Assembly (NCBI RefSeq): GCF_015476235.1
Contig: NZ_CP064338.1
Span: forward strand, 3,410,001-3,474,000
Direction of reading: 5' to 3'
DNA from: Caldimonas thermodepolymerans
GTDB taxonomy: Bacteria > Pseudomonadota > Gammaproteobacteria > Burkholderiales > Burkholderiaceae_C
Length of the DNA stretch: 64,000 bases
Positions 26,883-34,769 of the stretch are shown here, piece by piece. The notes beneath the pieces are model-generated. The model searched no databases. It was not told the origin of the DNA and worked only from the letters and a program-made list of their open reading frames with translations. A program made the position numbers and the translations under genes. Numbering within the stretch: the stretch's first letter is position 1; every line of letters starts with the position of its first letter.

Positions 26883-26977
26883 CACGCTGGCGATCACTCC
26901 CAAGGGGGATAGCCGCTGGCCCCCCGCTCGCAGTAAGGTCTTTGTGACAAAAAGATTCCGGACGGTGAGAGACGGGG

Positions 26978-27310
26978 ATGGGCCAGACCGAGCGCCTGTA
27001 CAAGCTCAAGACGTGGCTCGACAGCGGACGCTGCGTGAAGCGCGACGCCGTGCTGCGGGCGCTCGAGATCTCGCCGGCCACCCTCAAGCGCGACCTGGCC
27101 CTGCTGCGCGACCGGCTTGAGGTCCCCATCGTCTGGGACAAGGAGGGGGGCGGCTGGCGTCTTGACAAGAGTCAATCGTCTTCCGGTATGCGCCACGAAC
27201 TGCCCGGGCTGTGGTTCAGCGCGCAGGAGCTGCAGGCACCCGACGGGGAAAGCGACCGCTCTGGCAAGAACTGGGTGCGGCTGGAGTCTTGCTGTAGACC
27301 TCGGTCATGA
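26978..27310 (+). pseudogene. Truncated WYL-type HTH regulator of a CRISPR-Cas locus
   Basis: The first 70 residues are a normal DeoR/YafY-type winged HTH (GQTERLYKLKTWLDSGRCVK, ALEISPATLKRDLALLRDRL, PIVWDKEGGGWRLD). HELPGLWFSAQELQA then follows, the point where full-length relatives continue for over 200 residues into the WYL domain. Here the similarity stops and an unrelated 21-residue tail (PDGESDRSGKNWVRLE...) runs to a stop. The ligand-binding half is therefore missing. Such regulators commonly sit just upstream of cas3 in type I-C loci of Burkholderiales, as here. The fragment could still bind DNA. Confidence 0.75.
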
Positions 27311-27350
27311 AATGAGGCCCGAAACCCGGCAGTCATCTGAACCACCGACC

Positions 27351-28064
27351 ATGGACTTCTACGCCCATTCAACCAACCGCCGCGATAAGGCCGACTGGCA
27401 GCGGCTAGCGGACCACCTGCTGGGAACAGCACTGGGCGCATCGAAGCGAGCAGGCACTTTCGGCGCCGATGCTGCAGCCTACGTGGCGGGCCTGCTTCAC
27501 GACATAGGCAAGTACACCCGTGACTTCCAGAACCTGTTGAGCGGGGACCTTCGTCGCGTGGACCATGCCACCTGGGGTGCCCGTATCGCGCAAGAACGGT
27601 ATGGGCCTGTTGGCACGCTCGTGGCCTACGGGATCGCGGGACATCACGCGGGACTTGCCAACGGCAGAACCGGAGAAGCTCGCTCGTCGCTGAGCGAGAG
27701 GCTGTCGCAAGACTATGTCGACAGACACCTGCCCCCGTTGCTGCCTGGCTGGGAAAAAGAACTGCAGCTTCCCGGGCAGGTAAGCCTGCCCCGAGGATTC
27801 ACCGCACATCCCGATCCTCGATACAGAGCTTTCCAGTTGTCTCTTCTGCTGCGGATGGTCTTCTCCTGTCTTGTCGATGCTGATTTCGTCGACACCGACA
27901 ACTTCTACCGCCGCGTTCGCGGTGAGCCTCCGAGAGACGAAGCAGCAGGCCCGAGCCTGGATGCGCTGCGGAATCGCCTCGACAGCCATCTCGCCGCCAA
28001 GCCCTGCACAAGCTGGATCAATGAGGAACGTCAACGCATCCTCGCCCACGGGCGCGTGGGTTGA
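27351..28064 (+). pseudogene. cas3: Cas3 HD-nuclease fragment (type I-C), fused to CRISPR repeat
   Basis: A 237-residue frame equal to the N-terminal HD domain of a type I-C Cas3. It has YAHSTNRRDKADWQ (His6), GLLHDIGKYTRDFQ (His50-Asp51), RVDHATWGARIA (His72) and AYGIAGHHAGL (His98-His99), so the metal-binding set is complete. SWINEERQRILAH marks the point where the helicase half normally begins; instead the next codons (GRVG, then TGA) come from a CRISPR repeat. The SF2 helicase and all downstream cas genes are absent. It could be a dead remnant or a stand-alone HD nuclease. G+C is visibly lower than in the neighbours. Confidence 0.85.
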
Positions 28065-28199
28065 AACATCCAGTGGGCCGGCCAGGCCGACTCCGAGGCC
28101 GGTCGCGCCCTCACGGGCGCGTGGGTTGAAACGTCCGGGAGTTCGGCACCATCATCGACATCGAGCAGGTCGCGCCCTCACGAGTGCGACGATTGAAAC
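28047..28199 (+). CRISPR. Residual type I-C CRISPR array: three repeats, two spacers
   Basis: Repeat 2 (28102-28132) is complete: 31 bp, with a hairpin of CGCGCCC and GGGCGCG arms around TCAC, ending in TTGAAAC, typical of subtype I-C. Repeat 1 keeps only its 3' 21 bp (28047-28067), its left part replaced by cas3 coding sequence. Repeat 3 (28169-28199) is degenerate in the right arm, as terminal repeats often are. Spacers are 34 bp (28068-28101) and 36 bp (28133-28168). The degenerate repeat is at the right, so the lost leader was on the left. Confidence 0.88.
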
Positions 28200-28646
28200 G
28201 TTCTCTGCCTGCTGATCACGCGGGGTGGCAAGGTCGCTCACTCACGCTCGAAAGCACTCGCGCTGGGACCGATTTACCCACTCTCCGGGTCCCGTTCTTG
28301 CGTTCATCCCTGGCCATCCTTGTCCAACCGTAACCCCGCGCGCCTGAACACCCCGCGCCGGAAACACCCGGTTGCGCAGTGGACTGCATTTGTCAGTGGC
28401 AGTTGACGAATTGAGGCAGGACCGACGCATTCCTGCCGGAGGGTCACACTTGGAACGCACGCATATCGCGCACAACGACATCTGGCGCTGGGGCTCGCCG
28501 CGCTGCTGGCCGCCTGCGGCGGCGGGGGAAGCGGCAGCGGAAGTGACACTGCGCCTCCGCAGCAAGGCGGCAGTGGCGGCGGCGGTGGAGGCACCGGCTC
28601 GGGCAGCGGGCTGCCGCAAGCGCAGCCGACCACGCTGCGCGACGCG
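28200..28646 (+). other. Gap with an out-of-frame start and lipoprotein signal for the DUF1800 gene
   Basis: 28200-28437 shows no gene; a TTGACG hexamer at 28403 is the only promoter-like element I see. At 28438-28442 a strong GGAGG precedes a TTG at 28450 by 7 bases. A clear lipoprotein signal (RHLALGLAALLAACGGGGSG) runs at about 28470-28530 in the frame of the DUF1800 gene, but that frame has no ATG, GTG or TTG between the stop at 28404-28406 and 28647. The TTG is in another frame. A net loss of one base between start and signal would explain this. Confidence 0.6.
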
Positions 28647-30197
28647 GTGCGGCTGGCCGACCAGGCCAGCTTCGGGCCGACCGAGGCACTGATCGAGGAG
28701 ATCCGCACCCAGGGCCCGGCGCGCTGGATCGCGCTGCAGATGTCCGCGCCCAGGTCGCGCTACACCAGCGGCGGCAACGGCGCGGTGCACCAGTACACCG
28801 GCTCGGGCAGCTTCTGCGACGGGCGGGGCCCCAACTGCTGGCGCGACTGGTCGTCCAGCATCCCGCTGGTGTGGGACTTCTACCGCAACGCGGTCGAGAA
28901 GCCGGACCAGCTGCGCCAGCGCGTGGCGTTCGCGCTGCAGCAGATCGTGGTGGTGTCGAACCTCGAGGTGGAAGGCACCTACGGGCTGCGCAACTACCAC
29001 AACATGCTGCTCGACGAGGCGTTCGGCAACTACCGCAACGTGCTGCGCAAGGTGGCGCTGTCGCCGGTGATGGGCGACTACCTGGACAACGTCAACAACG
29101 ACAAGGCCGCGCCGAACGAGAACTTCGCGCGCGAGCTGCTGCAGCTGTTCTCGATCGGCACCTGCCAGCTCAACGCCGACGGCACGCTCAAGGGCGGCAG
29201 CTGCCAGCCCACCTACGACAACGAGACGGTGCGCGCCTACGCCTACGCGCTGACCGGCTGGACCTACCCGCCCGGCGGCGCCACGCCTTGGGGCTGCTGG
29301 CCGCGCGGCACCAACTGCCGCTACTACGAGGGCGACATGGTGCCGGTGGAGGCGTTCCACGACACGCAGCCGCGCACGCTGCTGTCCGGCGTCTCGCTGC
29401 CGGCCGGGCACACTGCCCCGCAGGCGCTCGAGGCGGTGCTCGACAGCCTGATGCAGCACCCCAACATCGCGCCCTTCATCGGCAAGCAGCTGATCCAGCA
29501 CCTGGTGACCAGCAACCCCTCGCCCGCCTACGTGCAGCGCGTGGCCAGCGCCTTCGCGAGCGGCCGCTTCCAGGGCTTCGGCAACGGCCAGCGCGGCGAC
29601 CTGCGCGCCACGGTGGCGGCCATCCTGCTTGACCCTGAAGCACGCAACGAGTCGCCGGGCAACGACTTCGGGCGCCTGCGCGAGCCGGCGCAGGTGATGG
29701 CCGGCGTGCTGCGCGCGCTCAACGGCCGCACCGACGGCGACGCGCTCGGCTGGTGGTGGGGCGACACGCTGCGCCAGCACGTGTTCCGCGCCCCGTCGGT
29801 GTTCAACTTCTACCCGCCGGACTACCCCGTGCCGGGCACCGGGCTGGTCGGTCCGGCCTTCGGCATCCACAACGCCAACGGCGCCCTGCAGCGCATCAAC
29901 TACGTGAACTACCTCGTCAACTGGGGCGGCTCGCAGCCCAACGGCAGCGTGCCCGACGCGATCGGCACCAAGGTGGACCTGTCGCCCTTCGATGCCGACG
30001 CGGAGGATCCGGCCCGGCTGGTCGACCGGCTCTCGCGGCTGGCGCTGGGCCAGGCGCTGCCGCCGCAGGCGCGCAGCCAGGTGATCAATGCGGTGGCGGC
30101 GTTCAACCCCACGCGCGACAACAGCCACCTGCGCAACCGCGTCAAGACCGCCGCCTACCTGGTGTTCAGCGCCCCGCAGTACCACGTGATCCGGTGA
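28647..30197 (+). CDS. DUF1800 domain protein (start uncertain, probable 5' frameshift)
   Basis: From the first in-frame GTG the protein has 516 residues and is a DUF1800 protein: ADQASFGPTEALIEEIRTQG, YHNMLLDEAFGNYRNVLRKV, DNVNNDKAAPNENFARELLQ, VRAYAYALTGW, FIGKQLIQHLVTSNPSPAYV, and VFRAPSVFNFYPPDY. Upstream in the same frame lies a complete lipoprotein signal without a start codon (see the preceding entry), so the true product is probably longer by about 60 residues and the gene may be frameshifted here. It is 10 bp from the DUF1501 gene; the two families nearly always occur as an exported pair of unknown function. Confidence 0.8.
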   Translation: MRLADQASFGPTEALIEEIRTQGPARWIALQMSAPRSRYTSGGNGAVHQYTGSGSFCDGRGPNCWRDWSSSIPLVWDFYRNAVEKPDQLRQRVAFALQQIVVVSNLEVEGTYGLRNYHNMLLDEAFGNYRNVLRKVALSPVMGDYLDNVNNDKAAPNENFARELLQLFSIGTCQLNADGTLKGGSCQPTYDNETVRAYAYALTGWTYPPGGATPWGCWPRGTNCRYYEGDMVPVEAFHDTQPRTLLSGVSLPAGHTAPQALEAVLDSLMQHPNIAPFIGKQLIQHLVTSNPSPAYVQRVASAFASGRFQGFGNGQRGDLRATVAAILLDPEARNESPGNDFGRLREPAQVMAGVLRALNGRTDGDALGWWWGDTLRQHVFRAPSVFNFYPPDYPVPGTGLVGPAFGIHNANGALQRINYVNYLVNWGGSQPNGSVPDAIGTKVDLSPFDADAEDPARLVDRLSRLALGQALPPQARSQVINAVAAFNPTRDNSHLRNRVKTAAYLVFSAPQYHVIR

Positions 30198-30207
30198 GGC
30201 CCAGACG

Positions 30208-31662
30208 ATGAGCAAGCCCCTGTCTTCCCCCGCCCCCGGGCTGGCGATGAACCGGCGCCGCTGGCTGCAGTGCGCCGGCAGCACGCTGGCCTCGGCCTTC
30301 GGCGTGACCAGCCTGACGAGCCTGATGATCGCGCCCAGCGCCGCGCAGACCGCGGACTACCGCGCGCTGGTGTGCGTGTTCCTGTACGGAGGCAACGACG
30401 GCATGAACACCATCGTGCCGCTCGACACCACGCGCTACAACCAGTACGCCGGCGTGCGCGGCGCGCTGGCCCTGCCGCAGTCGGCCCTGCTGCGCCTGAG
30501 CGGCACCGACTACGGCCTGCACCCGGCACTGTCGGCGCTGGCCGACGCCTGGAACGAAGGCGCGCTGGCGCCGGTGTTCAACGTCGGCCCGCTGTACCGG
30601 CCGCTGACCAAGAGCGAGTACCGGTCCGCGCCCGCCTCCTCGCCGCTGATCCCGGACAACCTGTTCTCGCATTCGGACCAGCAGGTGCTGTGGGAAAGCG
30701 CCACCACACACGCGCACACCCGCACCGGCTGGGGCGGACGTGCGGCGGCGGTGCTGGGCACCACCAACCCGGTGATCTCGGTGGGCGGCAACAGCCGCTT
30801 CGGGCTGTCGGAGCTGCAGGCGCCGCTGGTGCTGCCGGGCCCCGGCGCCACCTTCGGCATCGAGGGGCTGGGCGACCTGAGCTGGGCGCCGATCGCGGCG
30901 CGCAAGACGGCGCTCGAGGCGCTGTACGCCGATGGCCACCAGAACAAGCTGCTCGATGCCTACGCGCGCCAGCAGCGCGACGCCTTCGCGACCGCGAACC
31001 GCCTGGGCGCGCTGGTCAAGACCCAGCCGGGCGACGTCAACGCCCCGGCGGCGCTCACGCAGGCGTTTGCCCCGCTGATCGCCGACGGCAAGGTCAGCAC
31101 CGGCATTGGCCAGCAGCTGTACCAGATCGCCAAGCTGATCCACGGCAACGCCACCGTGCAGGGCAGCCGACAGATCTTCTTCGCGCAGCTGGGCGGCTTC
31201 GACACCCACGGCAACCAGGTCAGCAGCGGCAACCCGCAGCAGGGCCAGCATGCCGCGCTGCTGCAGCAACTGGGCGACGCGCTGGCGTGCTTCCACAACG
31301 CGATGAAGGCGATCGGCCGCGCCGACCAGGTGACGCTGTTCACGCAGAGCGATTTCGGCCGCACCTTCAAGCCCAACAACAGCACCGGCACCGACCACGC
31401 CTGGGGCAACCACCACCTGGTGCTGGGCGGCGCGGTCAAGGGCCGCACCACCTACGGCACCTACCCGACGCTGGTGCTGGGCGGGCCGGACGACGTGGGC
31501 CTGCACGAATGGGAGCAGCACGGCCGCTGGATCCCGACCACCAGCGTGGACCAGTACGCCGCGACGCTGCTGCGCTGGTTCGGCGCCAGCGACGCCCAGC
31601 TCGACGCGATCCTGCCCAACCTCGTCAACTTCGGCAGCCAGCGGGTGCTGGGCTTCCTGTAG
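30208..31662 (+). CDS. DUF1501 domain protein (Tat-exported)
   Basis: A 484-residue protein with a twin-arginine signal (MNRRRWLQCAGSTLASAFGV at residues 14-33, ending near PSAAQ). The DUF1501 (sulfatase-like) fold follows: LVCVFLYGGNDGMNTIVPLD, FFAQLGGFDTHGNQ, LFTQSDFGRTFKPNNSTGTD, HAWGNHHLVLGGAVKG. His and Asp in these segments resemble alkaline-phosphatase-superfamily metal ligands, but activity is unproven. It is encoded with DUF1800 and convergent with the YhhN gene. Confidence 0.9.
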   Translation: MSKPLSSPAPGLAMNRRRWLQCAGSTLASAFGVTSLTSLMIAPSAAQTADYRALVCVFLYGGNDGMNTIVPLDTTRYNQYAGVRGALALPQSALLRLSGTDYGLHPALSALADAWNEGALAPVFNVGPLYRPLTKSEYRSAPASSPLIPDNLFSHSDQQVLWESATTHAHTRTGWGGRAAAVLGTTNPVISVGGNSRFGLSELQAPLVLPGPGATFGIEGLGDLSWAPIAARKTALEALYADGHQNKLLDAYARQQRDAFATANRLGALVKTQPGDVNAPAALTQAFAPLIADGKVSTGIGQQLYQIAKLIHGNATVQGSRQIFFAQLGGFDTHGNQVSSGNPQQGQHAALLQQLGDALACFHNAMKAIGRADQVTLFTQSDFGRTFKPNNSTGTDHAWGNHHLVLGGAVKGRTTYGTYPTLVLGGPDDVGLHEWEQHGRWIPTTSVDQYAATLLRWFGASDAQLDAILPNLVNFGSQRVLGFL

Positions 31663-31674
31663 CGGCAGTGCGCC

Positions 31675-32361
31675 TCAGCCGGCCGCGCGGGGGCGCAGCG
31701 CCGAGGCGATGCACCACTGCGCGCTCCAGTAGGTCGACAGCACCCACAGCGAGGCCAGCGGCAGCGGCTCGGCGAACTTGTTGAACGCCAGCAGCGTGTC
31801 CGATGCAAGGAACAGCGCGCCGCCGACCGCGGCCAGCCCCGCCCCGCGGCGGCCGCTGCCGGGCGGGCAGGTCCACCACCAGGCGGCCGCCTGCGCGGCC
31901 ATCGCCGCCAGGCACACGACGTAGGCCAGCACCGGCAGCCGCAGTCCCGCCGGCACGTGCGGCCACAGCTGCGACAGGATCGCCGCCGACACCACCGCGT
32001 AGGTGGCGAACGCCGACGGGGAAGCGCCAAACCGCGTCGTGGCCGTGAACGCGGCGACGTAGCACAGGTGCGCGATCAGGAAGGACACCAGCCCGAAGAT
32101 GAAGCCGGACTGCGGCCACAGCAGCGCCACGTCGCCGGCCAGCGACCATGCCAGCCCGGCCAGCACCCAGCGCCGGCGCCGCGGCACGTCCCCCGCTCGG
32201 GTCGCGGCGTAGGCGATCACCAGCAGCGTGGTCAGCGGCTTGAAGACCCACGGCAGCCACCCGGGCCCCGGCCCGCCGCTGCCGCCGGCGATGGTCAGCG
32301 CGGCGCTGACGACGACGGCAAGGAGCAACCAGCGGGGGTCGGGCGAGAGGGTCCGGGGCAT
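31675..32361 (-). CDS. YhhN family membrane protein (lysoplasmalogenase-like)
   Basis: A 228-residue protein with eight hydrophobic segments. The YhhN pattern is present: WVFKPLTTLLVIAYA, RRWVLAGLAWSLAGDVALLW, FIFGLVSFLIAHLCYVAAF, GGALFLASDTLLAFNKFAEP. Animal TMEM86 members hydrolyse the vinyl-ether bond of lysoplasmalogen; bacterial activity is mostly untested. Start 32361 is taken because it places the first helix 9 residues in; an in-frame ATG at 32403 would add a hydrophilic 14-residue leader. Confidence 0.85.
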   Translation of the reverse strand: MPRTLSPDPRWLLLAVVVSAALTIAGGSGGPGPGWLPWVFKPLTTLLVIAYAATRAGDVPRRRRWVLAGLAWSLAGDVALLWPQSGFIFGLVSFLIAHLCYVAAFTATTRFGASPSAFATYAVVSAAILSQLWPHVPAGLRLPVLAYVVCLAAMAAQAAAWWWTCPPGSGRRGAGLAAVGGALFLASDTLLAFNKFAEPLPLASLWVLSTYWSAQWCIASALRPRAAG

Positions 32362-32451
32362 GCGGCACGAGCGACGGTGGTGAAGCTGCCCGCGTTCTAG
32401 CATCTTCGAGCCCGGCCCGGCAGGGCAGGAACCCGGAGCCCGCCTTGCGCG

Positions 32452-34503
32452 CTACGCCGCCTTGGACTGCGCCGCGCGCCGTGCGAACTCGGCGCGCAGC
32501 GCCTTGAGCTTCTCGCGCGGGTCTTCCTTCATGGTCTTCTCGTCGAGCTTCATCTCGGCGATGAAGCGGCTCGGGATGCCCTGCACGTACTCGCGGCCCT
32601 TCTTGCGGCGCCGCAGCGTGCTGACCACGAGGGTCTGGCGCGCGCGGGTGATGCCCACGTACATCAGGCGACGCTCCTCCTCCAGGCGCTGCGGCGTCAT
32701 CTCCTCGTCCTCGCTCTTGAAGGGCAGCAGCCCCTCGTTGACGCCGACCAGCACCACGTGCGGCCACTCCAGCCCCTTGGAGGCGTGCAGCGTCGACAGC
32801 GTCACGACGTTGCTGTCGCCGCCGCGCTCGGCCAGGCTCAGGATCACCGAGATCGACTGCGCGACCTCGAGGATGCTCTTGCGCTCGGTCTCCTCGGTGA
32901 TGCCGCCCTCGGTCTCGAGCTGCCCGCCGCAGCGGCGCGCGACCCAGTCGATGAAGTCCAGCACGTTCTGCCAGCGGTTGGCGGCGATCTTCTCGTTGTC
33001 CTCGCCGTCGTAGAGGTGCTGCTCGTAGCCGATCTCCTTGAGCCACTCGAGCAGCACCGGCTTGGCCGCCTCGGCACCCAGGGTGTGGCGGAAGCGGTAC
33101 TCGAGGTCGTTCACGTAGCGGCCGAACTCGTGCAGCGAGCCGATCGCGCGCGCGCTCACCGCGGTGGACAGCGAATCGGCGAACAGCGCCTCGAACAGGC
33201 TGACCTTCCACTTCGCGGCGAACTCGCCCAGGTTGGCCAGCGTCTGGTGCCCGATGCCGCGCTTGGGCGTGGTCACCGCGCGCAGGAACGCCGGGTCGTC
33301 GTCGTTGTTGACCAGCAGCCGCAGCCAGGCGCACAGGTCCTTGATCTCGGCGCGGTCGAAGAAGCTCTGCCCGCCCGACACCTTGTACGGGATCTGCGCC
33401 TTGCGCAGCGCCTGCTCCAGCACGCGGGCCTGGTGGTTGGCGCGGTAGAGGATCGCGAAGTCGCTCCACTCGGCCGGCGCCTGCGTGGTCGCGCCGGCGC
33501 GGATCGACTGGATGCGCGCCACCGCGCGCTCGGCCTCGTGCTCCTCGTTGTCGCACTCCATCACGCGCACCGGCTCGCCGTCGCCGTACTCGCTCCACAG
33601 CTTCTTCTCGAACAGCTTGGGATTGGCGGCGATGACGTTGTTGGCCGCGCGCAGGATGTTGCCGGTGGAGCGGTAGTTCTGCTCCAGCGGGATGATCTTG
33701 AGCTGCGGGAAGTCCTGCGGCAGGCGCTTGAGGTTCTCGATGGTCGCGCCGCGCCAGCCGTAGATCGACTGGTCGTCGTCGCCCACCGCGGTGAACATGC
33801 CGCGCTCGCCGACCAGCGCCTTGAGCAGCTCGTACTGCACCGCGTTGGTGTCCTGGTACTCGTCGACGAGGACGTAGCGCAGCGTGTCCTGCCACTTCGC
33901 GCGCGCCTCGGCGTCGCGCTGCAGCAGCTTCAGCGGCAGGCCGATCAGGTCGTCGAAGTCCACCGCCTGGTAGGCCAGCAGCCGTTCCTCGTACAGCTTC
34001 ATCACCCGCGCGGCGACGCGCTCGTCGTCGTCCCGCGCCGCGGCCTCGGCCTGCTCGCTGGTCAGGCCCTGGTTCTTCCACAGGCTGATGGCCCATTGCC
34101 AGCGCCGCGCCAGCGCGGCGTCGGTGGTGCCGCCCGCATCGCGCAGGATGGACAGCACGTCGTCGCTGTCGAGGATGGAGAACTGCGGCTTCAGCCCCAG
34201 CCGCTGGCCGTCCTCGCGCAGCAGGCGCACGCCCAGCGAGTGGAAGGTGCTGATGACCAGGTGCTTGGCCGCACGCGGGCCGACCAGGTCCTTGGCGCGC
34301 TCGCGCATTTCCTCGGCGGCCTTGTTCGTGAAAGTGATGGCCGCGATCTGCCCCGGCGCGTAGCCGGCCTGCAGCAGCCGCGCGATCTTGTGCGTGATCA
34401 CGCGGGTCTTGCCCGAGCCCGCGCCGGCCAGGACGAGGCAGGGCCCCTGCAGGTAGTGGACGGCTTCGAGCTGGGCAGGATTGAGCGTGGCTGGTGCGGA
34501 CAC
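32452..34503 (-). CDS. rep: ATP-dependent DNA helicase, Rep/UvrD type
   Basis: A superfamily 1A 3'-5' helicase of 683 residues (E. coli Rep 673). Motif I is LVLAGAGSGKTRV, Ia AITFTNKAAEEMRERA, II YVLVDEYQDTN, III AVGDDDQSIYGWRGA, IV PLEQNYRSTGNILRAAN, V VTLSTLHASKGLEWPHV, VI EERRLMYVGITRARQTL. It removes proteins ahead of forks and aids restart. The GTG at 34503 is chosen because the product then begins MSAPATLNPAQLEAVHYLQG as in relatives; a TTG at 34536 would extend it by 11 residues. Neither has a good RBS. Confidence 0.92.
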   Translation of the reverse strand: MSAPATLNPAQLEAVHYLQGPCLVLAGAGSGKTRVITHKIARLLQAGYAPGQIAAITFTNKAAEEMRERAKDLVGPRAAKHLVISTFHSLGVRLLREDGQRLGLKPQFSILDSDDVLSILRDAGGTTDAALARRWQWAISLWKNQGLTSEQAEAAARDDDERVAARVMKLYEERLLAYQAVDFDDLIGLPLKLLQRDAEARAKWQDTLRYVLVDEYQDTNAVQYELLKALVGERGMFTAVGDDDQSIYGWRGATIENLKRLPQDFPQLKIIPLEQNYRSTGNILRAANNVIAANPKLFEKKLWSEYGDGEPVRVMECDNEEHEAERAVARIQSIRAGATTQAPAEWSDFAILYRANHQARVLEQALRKAQIPYKVSGGQSFFDRAEIKDLCAWLRLLVNNDDDPAFLRAVTTPKRGIGHQTLANLGEFAAKWKVSLFEALFADSLSTAVSARAIGSLHEFGRYVNDLEYRFRHTLGAEAAKPVLLEWLKEIGYEQHLYDGEDNEKIAANRWQNVLDFIDWVARRCGGQLETEGGITEETERKSILEVAQSISVILSLAERGGDSNVVTLSTLHASKGLEWPHVVLVGVNEGLLPFKSEDEEMTPQRLEEERRLMYVGITRARQTLVVSTLRRRKKGREYVQGIPSRFIAEMKLDEKTMKEDPREKLKALRAEFARRAAQSKAA

Positions 34504-34769
34504 GGAAGCGGGAACGGAAAGCTCAGGGAACGGCAACGCGGGCCGGCGGCGAGGCCGCCGGTTGCGGTTCGGTCAGGGAAGGCCGGCCGCGCGGTGCCTC
34601 ACGCACCGGCGGCCGGCAAGCGCGCCATCATAGCCAAGCCGCCCGCACCCGCTGGCGGGCGGGGCGTGACGCGCTGCACGGCCGGGCCATGCCGGGCGTG
34701 GCGCGCGCGTGACATGTTCAGCCTTCGTTCAGGCAGGCCCGGCGCGCGCCTTGCGATACTCGCGCCCGC

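Noticed and set aside
28242-30284. A 680-codon frame antisense to the DUF1800 gene
   Set aside because: Lies wholly opposite a recognised family and shows the repetitive Arg/His/Val/Gly pattern of a shadow frame.
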